DNA of 64,000 nucleotides from Terebella lapidaria (GCA_949152475.1 OX424570.1:2096181-2160180); one strand, 5' to 3'. Counted from the stretch's first letter, positions 47,651-61,332 are shown. The notes: generated from the letters alone by a model not told the origin. Numbers and translations: made by a program.

Positions 47651-49550
47651 TTTCTGTATATATGGTACAAAGTAAAACATGCATTTTGGAAGAATCTGGT
47701 CTGTGTGTCCTCGACAAGCACTTGATTCACGAGACATGGGATTTTTTGTTTGAAATTTATTTTCCGTTCCCCAAGCACGCAAATAAGACTTAAAAAGATC
47801 CCAAGGAATCAACTGTACTATTCATTTATTATTCTGGTGATATCTGGGGGGCCCAGCTAATGTCATCATTTTTGTTGCTACAATTCTCATCCGTCTGAAT
47901 GCTTCTGGTCTGATGTGTTTCAAAGGTGGCTATGGTTGTGAAACACTCATCCATCATTTACCAAAACGACATTCTTCAATAAGTGTAAAATCATGAGTCA
48001 CATACAACCCAACCCCTCAAGAATAGTTTTCTTGAAAGCCTCACACAACACAAAACCACTGCGTCAGTATTATAAAAACGAAACTGTTTGTCAGCAGAAA
48101 TCAACTGTTGCAACAAAGATGTTTTAGGAAGACTGGAATCTGCGATTCAAGCGTTCTATACAGATGCAGCAATATGTGCAGTATACAGCAAGATGGTTTC
48201 AGCAAGATATTAACTCTGAGGGCAGGAATTTCTCACACTTTCCGGATCATTGATTCCCTTATGACTATATAAAGGGTTCCCTATATTTTTCAATTTTGCT
48301 TGACTGCAGAGATTGGATAAAGAAGTCGGGTTTGTTCGCTTGAAATAGTCGTTGTTCCATGGTTATTATTAGAGAATTCACTAGGACTATTTGATAATGA
48401 AGCATCAACATATATTGAATCATAGAAATATAGCGCTATATTTCTATGATTTAATACATCGATACAAAAAAAAAGAAAGTTTGAGCACCACTGGCACAGA
48501 AAAGTGTGATGTTTTAGATCTGATAATCGAGTTGAGGATTATCTACAGGCAAAACAACCATATCAATTGGGTCCTATGAATAATTCAGGTTATCACTGAA
48601 TATTTCACTCACTTTGACAAATGCAAATAACGCCATCGCGATAGACTCCATCTAGATATGTGCCGAGAGGTCCATCCATCAAACATGCAAATATGTTGAG
48701 TCCGTACCATGTAAGGTGGATGATGGATACAGGTCCACGATCGAAATTCCCTCTTCCCTGTAGGTATATCTCGTTTTTCAGTTAGATCCTCATCAATTTG
48801 CGGATATCATATTTCAACCGAACTGTAGATACCTAGTAATTATGCTGGTATATTGACATCTACTCAATCCTTCCCTATTCATTAAAGAAAATGGTATTTG
48901 ATCATTTGCTAAGCTATTGAGTACTTTATTGATACATAACAGAGGGAAAACAACAAAATGGATACCAGTCACAATCGTTGTCGATGTTCAGTGTGTTGGG
49001 GTAAAAAAAACACTGATTTTTTGGAGAAAAACTACCAAAAAGTTTGTGTTTTTTCTCTCAAAATAATTGCTATTTTCACTCGCCCGCTGACGGGAAACAA
49101 AAAAACAACAACACAGCCTTACGTATGTTGGTAATAATTTTCTTGACACTGACTGGTTCCACATTTGACATTTTGAAGCATTGTAAAATAAATAATCTCA
49201 ACAAACATTGTTATGCCGTGTCCATGTTGATTCATATTCTCACACATTTACACACGTGGCTTTCAACGTCTAATAATATAACGTTACCAGTTCCAAGAAC
49301 CAAACATATTGCAAGATGTAGATATTGCTACCTCAATCTCCATGACGTTCTCCACGGTGTAAAATCCTTGAAGGTGGATTGTCTTCGACTGTTCCTGAGA
49401 CAATCTGTAAAATGCTTTTTTTGCCGAACCTTTTGTATTGCCACATGAAGGTCAGAACGGAAACAATTAGCATCGTCAGGTTTCAAGACTGCCGAGTGAC
49501 CTCCTTGTACCTGAAAAAGCATGGTCAACAACTTAATGCACGTCTACCCG

Positions 49551-52539
49551 CTCGACTGAGGAGTTTTGTCACCACTCAAGCATTGTATTGAGCGTGCGGT
49601 AATATTAAGTATAGAAAATAAATTATGTGATTCCGATTGCATAATTGACAATCGATAACATACATCAACTCTCTCGTTCTAGTGAGAAATGATGTATTAT
49701 ATTGTGCACGCGGCGTTACACATAGTGGGTCCGTCCATTCCAGTTCGCTCATTATCTGGGCTTTTTTGTCCTGGATATTTTGTTTGTTAGATCGGTTGTT
49801 TGCCATTCGTGTGCAGGCTCCATCGGGTGTGCATTGAATGCAGCTGCCTTTGCACACTGTATGGCTCTGGTATATTTGGATTAACGTGTTTACTAGCGCT
49901 TAGTTTCTATCGCGAAAGTATTCCATTCTTTTTTTTTATTCAAAATTTCAACGATTTTGATGACCACCTACGTGGATACATACATGTAATCCCTGCAATA
50001 ATAGTTACGTGAATTATATTACTTTGTTCTAGTAATAGATCACACTCATGACCGAAAGTATACCCCAGAACGTGACCAGACAAAGCTCTTCCAGACAAAG
50101 ATATCGCCTTGAACAATGGAACTTATGGAGACGCACCTGGCAAAACAGGATCACCACGACAGTTGAAACAAAACAGGATGGATTTCAAACTCCGGTCATT
50201 GTTTCACTGATGTCGGATCCATCAGCTGGTTACATTGACGCCGCGCTCGGTATGTGACAGTTTAATTAACGGTAGCCTGCAATAGTCACCAACTCAAGAA
50301 TGTTGGAGGTGTTCGTCTCTATCTCTTGGTGTTTACACTGTGCTCGCGTTTGAAATGCTGCAAGTACATGTATTCACTACGCCTAAACTTACCTGGTGTC
50401 TGTGGTCTACATATTATGTTGATGGGGGAAATACCAACCCAACAACCAACAAGAGTGCTTTATGATGAATCATGGCAGAGAAATATTCGTCATGATGCAC
50501 CCATATATTGTCAGATTCACGTATACATGGTATATGCATTAGTGGCAATTTTCTTCACATTTTACAATTATAACACCCCACATACAGAGGTGATAATCCC
50601 CAATTATTGAGCTCTTATGTGAAAAGGGAAGACTTGTAGAGAAGAAAAAAAAACAGTGATTTTTGCACTTAAGAAAGGAAATATTTTGAACAAAAAAGTG
50701 AGATTTTCTTTGGAAATTTTGATTTGACGCCCGATCAAACATGCTCAAGGACAATTTGGGGTTTGTTTCAGATAAATGTATTATTCACCCATATATTACC
50801 ATCAGTTTGATTCCCCTTGGACTAAATATGTCAAAATTCTAAAAGAGTTGGTAGTCCTACCCCGCTGCTTAGCACCCAACACTTTCTACCATACTGCTGT
50901 CTACACCAATAGTATTCAAATGTCGCAAAATGCTACCACCACACTCTCAATATAGTATATTTCTAAATTAAGCAAAAATTCCAAAGTTTTAATCTTGACA
51001 AAACACAAAAACGTAGACAATTTGTTGAAAATATGGTTTCTGTAAGCCAGAGATCACCGACATTAGGTCACATAGGTGCCTTGTACAGGGGACTAATTTA
51101 TGTGCTGTATAAAATTTATTCATGAAACACATTTATATGATGAACTGCAATCGATCAAACGGCAAGAGACACATATGGGGTCAAAAATGTGGTTCTACGA
51201 CAATATCGAAAAAAAAATATGGTAAAAAAATCGGAAAAGTGCGTACTTGACCAGATATGGTGCCAAAATTGCAAATAATATACCAAATGCATTCTGCAAT
51301 GCCTAACCTAGCTTATTTATGATCGACTATATAGGTTATGGTGATGAATTTCAGAGACACCTAGTATTATCCACCGTTCAATTTTTGATGGCCATTTCGA
51401 CACCTTTTTCGGTTAGGCTGTGTCTGAGTCCAGTAGTCCTCAGTGAAAGTGTATAATATTTTACAGTGATTTGAAATATTGGGTACTATATGAAAATAAA
51501 GAAAATAAAAAGGCACTAACTCCATGTCTTTAGCATTCAAGGGGGGGGGATAAACACCGCCGCTATTAGCATGTAGATATAATCCTACATATGTAATAAA
51601 AATCCACGTGAACGAAAATTATGGTTGCAATGGTGAAAAATTCATGAATACTGCACACTATCCACACACAAATTAAAGAAATGCCACAAAACCTGCTAAA
51701 AATCTATAATACACAAAATTCCATGTCCTCGGTTTAGGTATACGAACACATATAGGATTGCCATTTAACTCCATTATAACGTTTTATGAGAGAAATCACT
51801 TTCAAAATGTTTCAATTTTCATAAAATTTCTGTATGTTGAAGCAATATATATAACTTACAAAATATTTAAAAATCAGCACATGTTGTTGGAATAGATCAA
51901 ACGCTACAAGCATTTGACTGTTAGCTGCTGACACCTGGCGAATTCCTCAGAAAGCAAACTCCCAGAAAGGGCCGGTTTGTTTATATGTATTCATGCGCAC
52001 AGTAACAGCTCCAATCAACATGAAAATTCACATGTACATAGAGGAATACCCATAATACCAGTATACAAACCAAAACAGAGACATTTTAAAGTGATACATG
52101 TGCATTTGGAGGAGAAACTGGGAGTTTTTAAATAATATAGTACTTTGATGCCTCATTTTGACCATATAAGGAAATCAATACAGGTCCATAACCTGCAGTC
52201 TCAATGTGTCTCTTTTTACTGTTCACGGCGTTGAAAGAGTTTCAACGCTTCATATCGTAACTCCGTCCCGAGCACACACATGTATCGAACCCTACAATCA
52301 AACAAAGTTGTACAGCTCGGGTTGTGTTGTGCTGACAGTTTTATCGGAAAAGCTGAACGTCACGAAAGATGGCTGGGCTGTTTGTCATTTTTGCACCGTT
52401 TTTCTTCCCCTATTGTAATTGAATTACATTACCACATTCATTATTAGTCTTTACAAAAATAAGTGAAATATATGTTCATAACTCGAGCTACCACCCCTTA
52501 TAAGAGGACATAATGTCCCACATGCAGACGGTGTGTGAC
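49551..52539. other. AT-rich region without recognisable genes
   Basis: Frames up to 94 codons with no recognisable motif. A 69-codon frame at 50,048-50,257 runs into a GTATGT donor-like site (50,251) and follows a TTGTTCTAG acceptor-like site (50,026-50,034), so a small exon cannot be excluded, but no homology is recognised. Confidence 0.4.
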
Positions 52540-52690
52540 ATTTGTTGTGCCTCCTACGGATGGAATTAGTTTACATTTGCCGATGCTGGTGACGTAGGTG
52601 TAAGAAAAAATGTATATACAAAAGTAGCTGACCGAAGGCCAAAAGACTACTGAGTTTACGGCATCAACGTCCAACAGCAGTGACACCAAA
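52540..52690 (-). repeat. fragment of dispersed repeat R1
   Basis: Shares GATGGAATTAGT, AAAAG(A/G)CTACTGAGTT and GTCCA(C/A)CAGCAGTGACACC with the units at 25,776-26,455, but is strongly diverged. Confidence 0.55.
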
Positions 52691-52947
52691 ATATCTTTGC
52701 GTGAATTTTACCTTTCTAAAGTCTGTGCAAATTTGCGGGTGGAATTTGGCGATAATTTTCACGAAGTGTTATTATACTGCATGAAACTTCCTCTTTGTAT
52801 ACTGTGACACGAACAGCGATTGTGTGTGTGCGAATTCCAGCATTCTATTAAGGTAATTCGACGTGATGACAGATTTTCCGAACAAAGCAGACTTTCTCCA
52901 TTTTATTTTTTGCCGTCTGTATGACGACATTCCCCTGATATCTGACG

Positions 52948-53244
52948 TCACTGCTGACGTGACTGTGCGTTGCTTTGGGTTGGGCGCATGTGTAACCATA
53001 CATCATCAGTATCTGGCGTCGTCATCTCAGCAACGGACGACTCAAAGCAGTTGTCAAAGTGAAAGTAGGGGTTTGCGGTATAATTACATTTCTTTAAATC
53101 ACATTTTCTAATTTCACCGTGGGGCTCAATACTCAATAAAATGCCACAATCATTGCAACATATGGTAGACTGCTTTGTGAAGGAAACAAAATACTGTATT
53201 TCTCGACTCAATTTGTTTCCAACATCCCGAACACCTCCACACAA
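52948..53244 (-). CDS. 98-codon frame with a zinc-ribbon-like cysteine pattern
   Basis: The frame contains CCNDCGILLS, then RKCDLKKCNY about 12 residues later: two Cys pairs that could bind zinc, somewhat like the zinc ribbon of RPA-type OB-fold proteins. There is no intact OB fold, and neighbouring frames on the same strand are short. It may be an exon or remnant of a mobile-element protein, or chance. Confidence 0.15.
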   Translation of the reverse strand: MCGGVRDVGNKLSREIQYFVSFTKQSTICCNDCGILLSIEPHGEIRKCDLKKCNYTANPYFHFDNCFESSVAEMTTPDTDDVWLHMRPTQSNAQSRQQ

Positions 53245-55779
53245 TCACTGTTTTGATTTTCTCAATCAATATGCAAATTTCCCCCTACGTCACGTGACCG
53301 TACTGTTTCCCGCCATTCGTGAACATGTGAACAAACCATCTTTTTTGTATAGAAGTGTATAGGATTTGTAGGGTTTATGCTGATCGGAGCACGGTGAGTA
53401 CCCAATTCACCCATCAACCATCCTCGTTAGTGCTAGATTGTGTATATCAGCAGTTGAAATAACAGACACTCATTCAATATGGAAATGATCGCCAAATTCC
53501 ACCCACAGAAATGAAATTGCACAGACTTTACCTCCTGAACCGTCACAATTTTTAGAACGAATTCCACCAAAACATAATATTAAAATTTTAAATCCATTCT
53601 AAACTTTTATTTCAGATGTTATGCATGAGGAAAGGCAAACAAAAAGGCCAATGACCGATCGTACACTTTTCATCCCTAGCCCAGCGTCATAACCTCGGAA
53701 TAATTAATTGCCCTGGTATTTATCATAGCCATGACCCCAAGTTAACCGAGAAGGCACAATGTTCATCCTGGATTCCCTTTGAACAATGGAACCCGTCGAC
53801 CACAGCTGGCAAAGTAAGATTGATGCTGCAGAAATATCCGCGGATGTTATTCGGCTGATTTCGTCAATTGTCTCATAGATGGATATTGCCGTACTGTTTA
53901 CACGAACGTAATTATCTTAAGGAACTTGATCAAAGGACAGAGCAATGCGGGATGAGCCTTGGAGCATGATACTCTGTACTTGTGATATCGGTCACGTGGT
54001 TTGATAAAACGTTCGCTAATATATTAAATAATTCGCTAAATGGCCTACGTCACAGCGACACGTGAATATTCCTGTATCTCTGGAACTCAAAAAAAATGAA
54101 TCCTCGGAGTGTATCACAGATGCAGGGAAAATTTAATGGGGGGGGGGGGCATTACATTTCTATAAATATAATAAATATAATACATAAACGATGAGAAATA
54201 TCCCAGGGTACCATGGCATCACTATTACCAATGAGGGAAGTGGTTACTTTCTTTGGGCAACTCGGAAAATTACCCATGAAGTGATCAACTGTTCCTGTTC
54301 CCACCATTTTCCCGACGTAAAATTCCTTGTGGAGGAATACCATCAATATGTCCAGAACATGGCCTGGCCTCAAACAGCGCAACATAGTAAGAACACGACC
54401 ATTATAAAGTCACTTTCGTTATACTTGTATTAACGGATTTCATTTCATACCACGAATGGCCTACTGATTTTGATATTATTAAACTATTCATACACTTTCT
54501 CGATTATACATGTATAAGTCCCTTGTGGGGTATCGGTAACCGTTCAACGCACGCAGCTGTGATTGGTTATCGTCACTTTCACTCGGGCCAAGTTCGGGAC
54601 CCTTTGATGGGAAGATCTGTGGAAAAGCCATTTCATTACACCAATTGAGGAGCTGTCTACATGAATGTTTGACGATTTGAATAAAAGGGTCATTGAATTG
54701 ATAGAACATTTTATTAAGTTGAACGAACGTTTCAAGGAATTGAGTGAACGTTCTCAACAAAGTAAACAAATGATTTCATTACTGAGCAATCGGTTTATTT
54801 TTCCTCATGTAATGTCCTTTCCACCATAGTGACCACAGTGTATCGTCATGCAATATTTCGGGATAAATCATGCTCGTATTTCAGAAATAAACACAAAACG
54901 TAACGTTATATCTAGAAATAGTAATCACCTTAAAGTCATGATACACGTACGTTTGGCATTTCAACGCTAATCTAGTTACCACAAAGGCGAGACTGTTCAG
55001 ATGACAAACTGGTATTAGATCAGATCTGAATTTATCCTTGAGCTGTCGACCGTTAACATCATGCGCACAAAAAAGCGAGTAAGCCACTTGGAATGGTGTA
55101 TGAACGGTATTTGCGAAAGACACATGATCACGCCCATATCACAATGGAACACCACAGATGTTGCACACAGTGGAGCATATTTGACGGTATCCTGTTTACG
55201 TGTAATTCCCTACATAGACCGAATGACATTTGGAACTGGTCGAGCCCCATCTCCTAATGTCGTAGTGACGAGCGATTCAATACCAACCGGTCTGAAACAC
55301 TCAATAAGCCTGTGATTCGTGTGGCGATTATTTGCGCATTTAACTTGCTTGCAGAGAAAGAGAGGGTGTGTAGATCCTACTTTCAATCTCGCGATTCGCG
55401 TGCTACTGTCAGAGGGAAGCCATAAACATTATACAAGAGCTCTATGAGAGGAACCATGCATTAGGCCAACAATCAGCAGTGCTATAAATGTCGGTATTCG
55501 ATCTAAATTATGAGTAGTGTCATGAGTCACGAGTACCAGCTATGTCAGTTATAATACCTTATTATGATATATTCTCTGAGATGATGATTTGAATTGATTT
55601 ATCGTATAATATATTTCGTCCACTACTAGAAGTGGTGACACCAGCGAACTAGTGAAAGTTCAGGTAAGATAGACTTGTTGTCGAAATTTATATATATATT
55701 TATTTTTGCTGGGAGAACCCATTTTTGCTTATATCCTGTGTTGCTTAACTACGTTGCGATATATTCACAACTGTGGAGT
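53245..55779. other. no recognisable gene
   Basis: AT-rich. Includes a G run near 54,139 and an 80-codon frame at 54,191-54,433 and an 84-codon frame at 55,061-55,315 without known domains. Confidence 0.4.
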
Positions 55780-55799
55780 TCCATTTCGGATTGAGACTG

Positions 55800-56125
55800 C
55801 ATGACAGGGCTATGCCACACGTTTCCTATCATACTGTTCATAGACCTGGCATGGGGGTGTCCCTACCAGACCATGAAGCTATACTGGTGTCACCCAGGCC
55901 CGGTGTGCATAGCACCTGTGGACCATGTGGTGAAATGCTCCCCATTCCCGAGTCATAGCACCAGGAAGTCCCCCAATATCGTAGTCGTAGGTGAGTACCC
56001 GTTGAGCCCGCAGCACACTCATTCTGGGTGGGGATCGGCTGTGATAAATCCCTCGGCCACAGATGGGATTCGAACTCATGGCCTCCAGGCTTTGAGTCCT
56101 GTAGCTTATTCAGTGCACTACAGGG
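55800..56125 (-). mobile_element. tRNA-derived SINE
   Basis: On the minus strand a TAGTGCACTGAATAAGC box (about 56,104-56,120) is followed by GAGTTCGAATCCC (B box, 56,065-56,077), with the spacing of a polymerase III promoter. A non-tRNA body follows (TCACAGCCGATCCCCACCC...). Unrelated in body to the SINE at 31,503. Confidence 0.6.
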
Positions 56126-56149
56126 GTCTGTTGTCAAAATAATTGGTAT

Positions 56150-56700
56150 ATCCCAACCTTTATAGTTCGTATTTTCCTAATTATGTGATTTCCGGTGGAA
56201 TATTATACATGACTAATTTCACTTCTCATGAAGAATATCCTGGAAAGTTTGATTCCAGTGTTCATATGATGCGAGGCTGTCCCATGTGTAGTGTGTGATT
56301 CCTAAATGAACCTACTCAGCATTCACACACAGTTTATATAACAACATGAATAACGGACCCCGATGAAACAATATGTAAATTTCACAGTATGTTTCATTAA
56401 AACAAAACATTGTCGCACACTGTCTTGGCAATTCATGAGGTTGATCCCTGAGCGAAGGATGAAAATGTGGTCTAACCATGTAGATTTTTCAAGAAAAAAC
56501 CTCATATTATTTTCATTTTGTCACTTTCATTCATAACTTTTTTCAAAAAAAAAAATTCTCTTATTTTTCTTTAGGGAACACATATGACGTATTCGGGTGT
56601 ATGCCTATAAGATACAAGTTCGTATGTATATTCATAACTGGGAAGTTAGTTCCCATTTATTTGATGCATAGTAAGGGCAGTCATAATGTACATACTGTCA
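56150..56700. other. no recognisable gene
   Basis: AT-rich with A runs; nothing recognised. Confidence 0.45.
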
Positions 56701-56720
56701 GGTTCTGCTCTGTAATTTTA

Positions 56721-57470
56721 GCTTACCGTCCCTTTGGGCCGATAAGCTATTATCATGGTTTTCGTCCGTCGTTCGTACGGGTATGTAACTTTTTTTGGCA
56801 TGATGAATTTCCCCATAAATTTGTCAGAACATACTTTAGGCCAATATCTAAAGACGCTCTTTTGATTTTTTTCATTGAATCGTTTTTGCCAATTTGGCGG
56901 CCATTTTTGACGAAGAATTGCCGACTTTGGTGGCCATTTTCTCGAAAACTGTCTGATCAGTTTGAGATTTTTGTTTCAAAACATTCCTCGCATGTGCCTC
57001 TATGACGTGTATATGTTTCGTAGCCCTTGAATCGCCGGTCTGCGTGTGGCGGCCATTTTGTGTTTTTTGACGAATCGGCGAAAAAAAAATTTTTTGTCCC
57101 AAATCAAGTCACTATTCATTTTGAGCCGTTTCCCGCAAAAAAAAAATAAAAACATTTTTTGGCCATTCAAAATGTTTCATAATGGAAGCTGTGCGGAGTA
57201 ATCTCAAAGAATACTTCAAGACAGAGCTTAAGTATTGGCCTTTTCAAATGGGAAATCATATATTGCGGTTTGAATAGTGACCTTGGATATGACCTTCAAT
57301 GACTTTGGAAGGTCAAAAAATTCAGTCTTTGGCGGACATTTTCTCAAAATCCATTCAGACAATGGTGCGCTTGGATATGACCTTCAATGACTTTGGAAGG
57401 TCAAAAATTTTAGTCTTTGGCGGCCATTTTCTCGAAATCCATTCAGACAATTTTCCTCGAAATACATAAG
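56721..57470. repeat. dispersed repeat with hairpin start
   Basis: Begins with the hairpin GCTTACCGTCCC-TTT-GGGCCGATAAGC (56,721-56,747), comparable to the hairpin at 61,333. It then has several GGCGGCCATTTT motifs and a tandem unit TTGGATATGACCTTCAATGA (57,280 and 57,369; about 89 bp apart). Right edge uncertain. Confidence 0.5.
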
Positions 57471-58504
57471 ATTCTCCCTAAGTACCTACGTGATGTGTAT
57501 AAGTTGTGTTGTCTTTGAATCGACGGTCTGTGAGAATATGTCATTAACGAAAAAAATCTTTCAAGATATAACTTGATTGAATCGTATTATATAGTCCATA
57601 CAGAAAATGTGTTTCTAGCAACATTTACGAACCTGTTTTAACAATAGATTTTAACATCAGTGTAACAATTTATATGTTGGAAAATCTATATTCTATGCAA
57701 TTCTCATGATTGCTGGTTAGCTACAGCACCCTTGGTGTTATGTTGTAATTCCAACAAAATCTCATTTTATCTTGACGAACATTACTCAAATAACGTCTGC
57801 TATTGGCAGTGTTTAATGCAAATGTATAATTTATGCAAATGTATGTATTACCTGTAATATAATATTTGTTCGTTGTTTCCAATTTTTTGTGATGGTGATT
57901 GAGTTCACATTTCGAAAACTTGAACTCGAGACCCCAGCCCCCTAAGTGCCCACATCAATTAAACCCATGAACATGTGTGGGCGTTTACCACCACGCGCTT
58001 TTCATAGGTACATGTAATATCCGTGAATCCTTTGATATATTTATTTTCTGTTCGAGGGGCTTCCCCGTTTCCTTTGGTCTTCATCCATATATTTATTGTT
58101 ATTAGGAAATGTAATCGCACGTTTTTAGAACGATACATCTAGCAGAACCATAAAGTAAAGCAATACGTTCTGTCGATTGTCGGAAATATATGTTAAATGC
58201 AAACATTTTCTGCGCCACAGACACGAATATGAGTCACGTTCGATAATGTAGCGCTAACAACCACACCATTGTGTCGATAATTTGTGTGCAGCATCCAGCT
58301 TGTCATTCGTAGCCTAACTACCACTGGAGTTTGTGTGGTGAGCTTAAAACTACTGGCTACAAGTTCCGGATACTTCATAGCATAAAATGTGACGATAAAT
58401 GTATTTATAATATAAATCATAAATTCTGTAGCCTTTTGGCTTTTGATTAGGTACCTATCTCCTTGTCATGTGTCTACAGTGGATGATTTATGTTATAATG
58501 TGTT
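57471..58504. other. spacer with a short R1 fragment
   Basis: AT-rich, no gene recognised. At 58,428-58,485 the string GTAGCCTTTTGGCTTTTGATTAGGTACCT matches one end of repeat R1. Confidence 0.4.
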
Positions 58505-59165
58505 TGTCCTGAAGAGTTTTCGTCGCGACTTTAATCCTGACGACGGAAATGATTAAAATCGCGATCAAAACGTTTTCGCTGCAGCAGAAATATTCTTGCC
58601 GCGACCAAAACATTCTCGTCGCAGCGAAAATAGTTATTGTCGCAACTAAAACATTCTGGTTGCAACGAAAACCATTTTTGCCGCGACCAAAACATTCTCG
58701 CGCAGCGAAAACTATTGTTGCTGCGACCAATACGTTTCTGTTGCAGCGAGAATAATTACCACCGTGGCGATGATCGCATTTAACTCTGAATATTCGCCGC
58801 GGCGATAGTTGCAATAATAAATCAGTTTTTCTCTTTGAGGTGATGAAAGAGAAACCTTCTAACTAGTAAGGCCATTCTGGCCACGGCGATAATCATTTTC
58901 GCTGCAGCGAGAATGTTTTGGTCGCGGCTATAAGTATTTAAATCGCGGCGAGAACAATTTCGCTGCAGCGAAAATGATTTTGGTCTCGACGATATTGTTT
59001 TTGTCGCAGCTAAATGTATTCAATTTGCGGCGAGAGTGTTTTCGCCGCGGATTTAATGATTTTGGTCGCGACTTATATTATTGTATTTAATTTGCGGCGA
59101 GTGTTTTCGCCGCGGATTTAATGATTTTGGTCGTCACAATTAAATTCGCGACCAAAACTATTCGG
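58505..59165. repeat. palindromic minisatellite
   Basis: Left half repeats CGCGACCAAAACATTCTCG.CGCAGCGAAAA variants; right half (from about 58,890) has the reverse complement, TTTTCGCTGCAGCGAGAATG and TTTTGGTCGCG. The halves flank a centre near 58,830-58,880 (with GTTTTTCTCTTT/AAAGAGAAAC). Rich in CGCTGCAGCG, GCCGCGGC and similar self-complementary words. Confidence 0.7.
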
Positions 59166-59971
59166 AAGAAGCGCATTATGGCATGAATCAGCCACCGTAC
59201 GTATCTCTTCCATGGAGTTTGATTCGGAATTCTAAATTATATGCAGATATGTGCAAAAGGTGCTTGGTGGTAACAGATTGATAGATTGACGAGTAGGGCT
59301 TGTGATGAGAAAACTAACTAGACCAGTGAGGTCCATTTAGTTGGCCGTGTGGTGGGTCTGATGAGGTGAACAGGTGCATGTTTTTTTACCATTCACTTCC
59401 TGAGGTATTCAGCCACATCTGTGGAACGATTGTAAGGTGATGACTTACTCTTGGATTAACAACACCATTTGTGGCGTGATCATTGTGAACACAGTGATTT
59501 ATTTGTAAAATCAGCTGGGGTTAACTGACAAGTTTATGGACTGGGCCAGCAATGACGAGATTAACCATCTACCAGTAGGCACCACACTAAGTACTGTACT
59601 AATAAAATCATCTTAGGTCATTTGGCAGTGTTGGCAGAAAGGGTCCCATATATTACCTGCGATATGTTCATGAAAGGAGGCATTGAAGCTCTTCATTGAA
59701 GCTAATTAGTGCAACATGACTGTTGTGTGCATTTCGGATGTACAGTTCGTGCAGAAAGAAGAGATTTTTGGCACGTGACTCAATTTATATCTATATCAAA
59801 GACGTTCATGTTGCACCCTTAATATGTTAAAGGAAAATTTCACAAAAGGAATGTTCATCAGGCCTGAACGTGACCACATGTAGCCACGTGTCTGCAGTTT
59901 TACATTTTGTCTGTTGTGGTAAGTTGACTCGATTGGACGCTTGAAAAATCGAGACAGAGTTAACCACATAA
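59166..59971. other. no recognisable gene
   Basis: AT-rich spacer ending in the TAA target duplication of the next element. Confidence 0.45.
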
Positions 59972-61084
59972 GGGGCCGGTCATTATTTATCGGGTGGGGG
60001 GGTTGGATGGATTTTTCGAGAAATGAGTTTTCAAAGTTTGACCCCCCCCCCCCCACCGATATTGAAAAGCAATGTATGACCCCCCCACCAAGATCAAAAA
60101 TAAAAGTGTGACCCCCCCCCCCCCCAATCCCCAAGTACATATACATGGCCATAATACGCAATTGATGACAATTTAAAAATGAAAAATTATAACTCTTCCA
60201 CATATCATTGATGAATCAGGCCATCCTGGACTGGTACTTTCCCGACCTTGGATCAAATCTGTGTTGACTCCATGATGGGTTCATAATGTTCCGAGATGAT
60301 CCGCGATTGTTTAGCAATGTCCTGGCCACCAAGAAAGTCATGTAAATCAGATTCACTATATCGTCATCCGGGACGATCCAGGACTATTTTGCAATCCTTG
60401 ATGGAAAGGTCCATGTTTTGTTCATGGCGGTCCAGGACAGTCCTGAGCTCATCGAGGAGTATCCTCAGTGGCCGGGGTCATGTGTTGGCGACGTGTTAAG
60501 TGGAAAATCGGTCTGTAATTTTGACATGCTGGTTCGGGGTCATTGGATGTTATGAGATGTTGGTCAGCATGGTATGGGCCGGGTGATCCATTGTTAGTCT
60601 GTGACAGTGCCCTGCATGTTGATCATCCTGACTGGCACCCTATTCAGCATCAGTACTGCTGTGTTCTACTAAGGTCCATAGTTGATCCGTGGTGACAATG
60701 TTTCAGTCTGTGGGTGATGAGCGGTTGTCGAGTCACGACATCTCCTGATTTTGGGTGTTCCTGGATGGTCCTTTCTAGGATCAAATTTTGGTGGAACTAT
60801 AGTTTCACTGATAATGTGACAAAAGGATGGTTTCCAAATGCTGTATACTTCAGTGAACCATCAGTCCAGGTTGAGTGGATTGTTTTCACCCAATTCACTA
60901 TTTCAATATAAAATTTTCCTCAAATTAACTAAAATTCGAACTCCGACCCCCCCCCCCCCCAGTTCCATTGAAAATAAAAGTATGACCCCCCCCCCCCCCC
61001 AATAATGTTGAAAATGAAAGTGTGACCCCCCCCCCCCCCAGTTTTTACCCCCCCCCCCCCACCTGATAAATAATGACCGGCCCC
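59972..61084. mobile_element. second PIF/Harbinger-like element, inverted relative to the first
   Basis: Same GGGGCCGGTCATTATTTATC termini, flanked by TAA on both sides (59,969-59,971; 61,085-61,087). Relative to 34-1,629 it is reversed: its left end corresponds to the right end there (TTTTCAAAGTTTGACCCCC / ATCAAT..GATGACAATT). C runs up to 14 nt long. The interior (60,180-60,780) is GC-richer with degenerate TCCAGGA words and no coding domain. Confidence 0.65.
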
Positions 61085-61332
61085 TAACTATGGACTTTGA
61101 GATTGAATAACGTAGTCGGGTTTGTTCGCTGGGAATGCTTTGTGCATGGGCATTTGTGCTTTCTGCGTGTTCATCGTTAACCACATAACATTGTGGGTTT
61201 TCATGAATGTTGATATGTTTTGTGTTATTATTGTCAAGAAGAGTTACAAGGACATGTCACAAGGAGTGGGGGTTCCCAATATTGGCCGTCAACCTCGGAG
61301 TCCAAATATTACTATTTTTTCGGGCCTTTTTA

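Larger units (their letters stand above)
27445..49550 (+). repeat. segmental duplication copy B (inflated by nested transposons)
   Basis: The same series of landmarks as copy A, broken by insertions of 2.42 kb (27,835-30,252), 5.40 kb (31,876-37,275) and about 9.2 kb (38,061-47,257). Subtracting these leaves about 5.1 kb, comparable with the 6.2 kb of copy A. The remaining duplicated sequence carries no gene I recognise. Confidence 0.85.

Noticed and set aside
50035-50250. Possible small exon with acceptor- and donor-like ends
   Set aside because: No recognisable protein motif and short length; splice-like strings of this quality are common.
54139-54150. Homopolymer G/C runs (15,611; 19,183; 54,139; 60,110)
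   Set aside because: Simple low-complexity runs; no structure beyond length, apart from those in the Harbinger-like elements.
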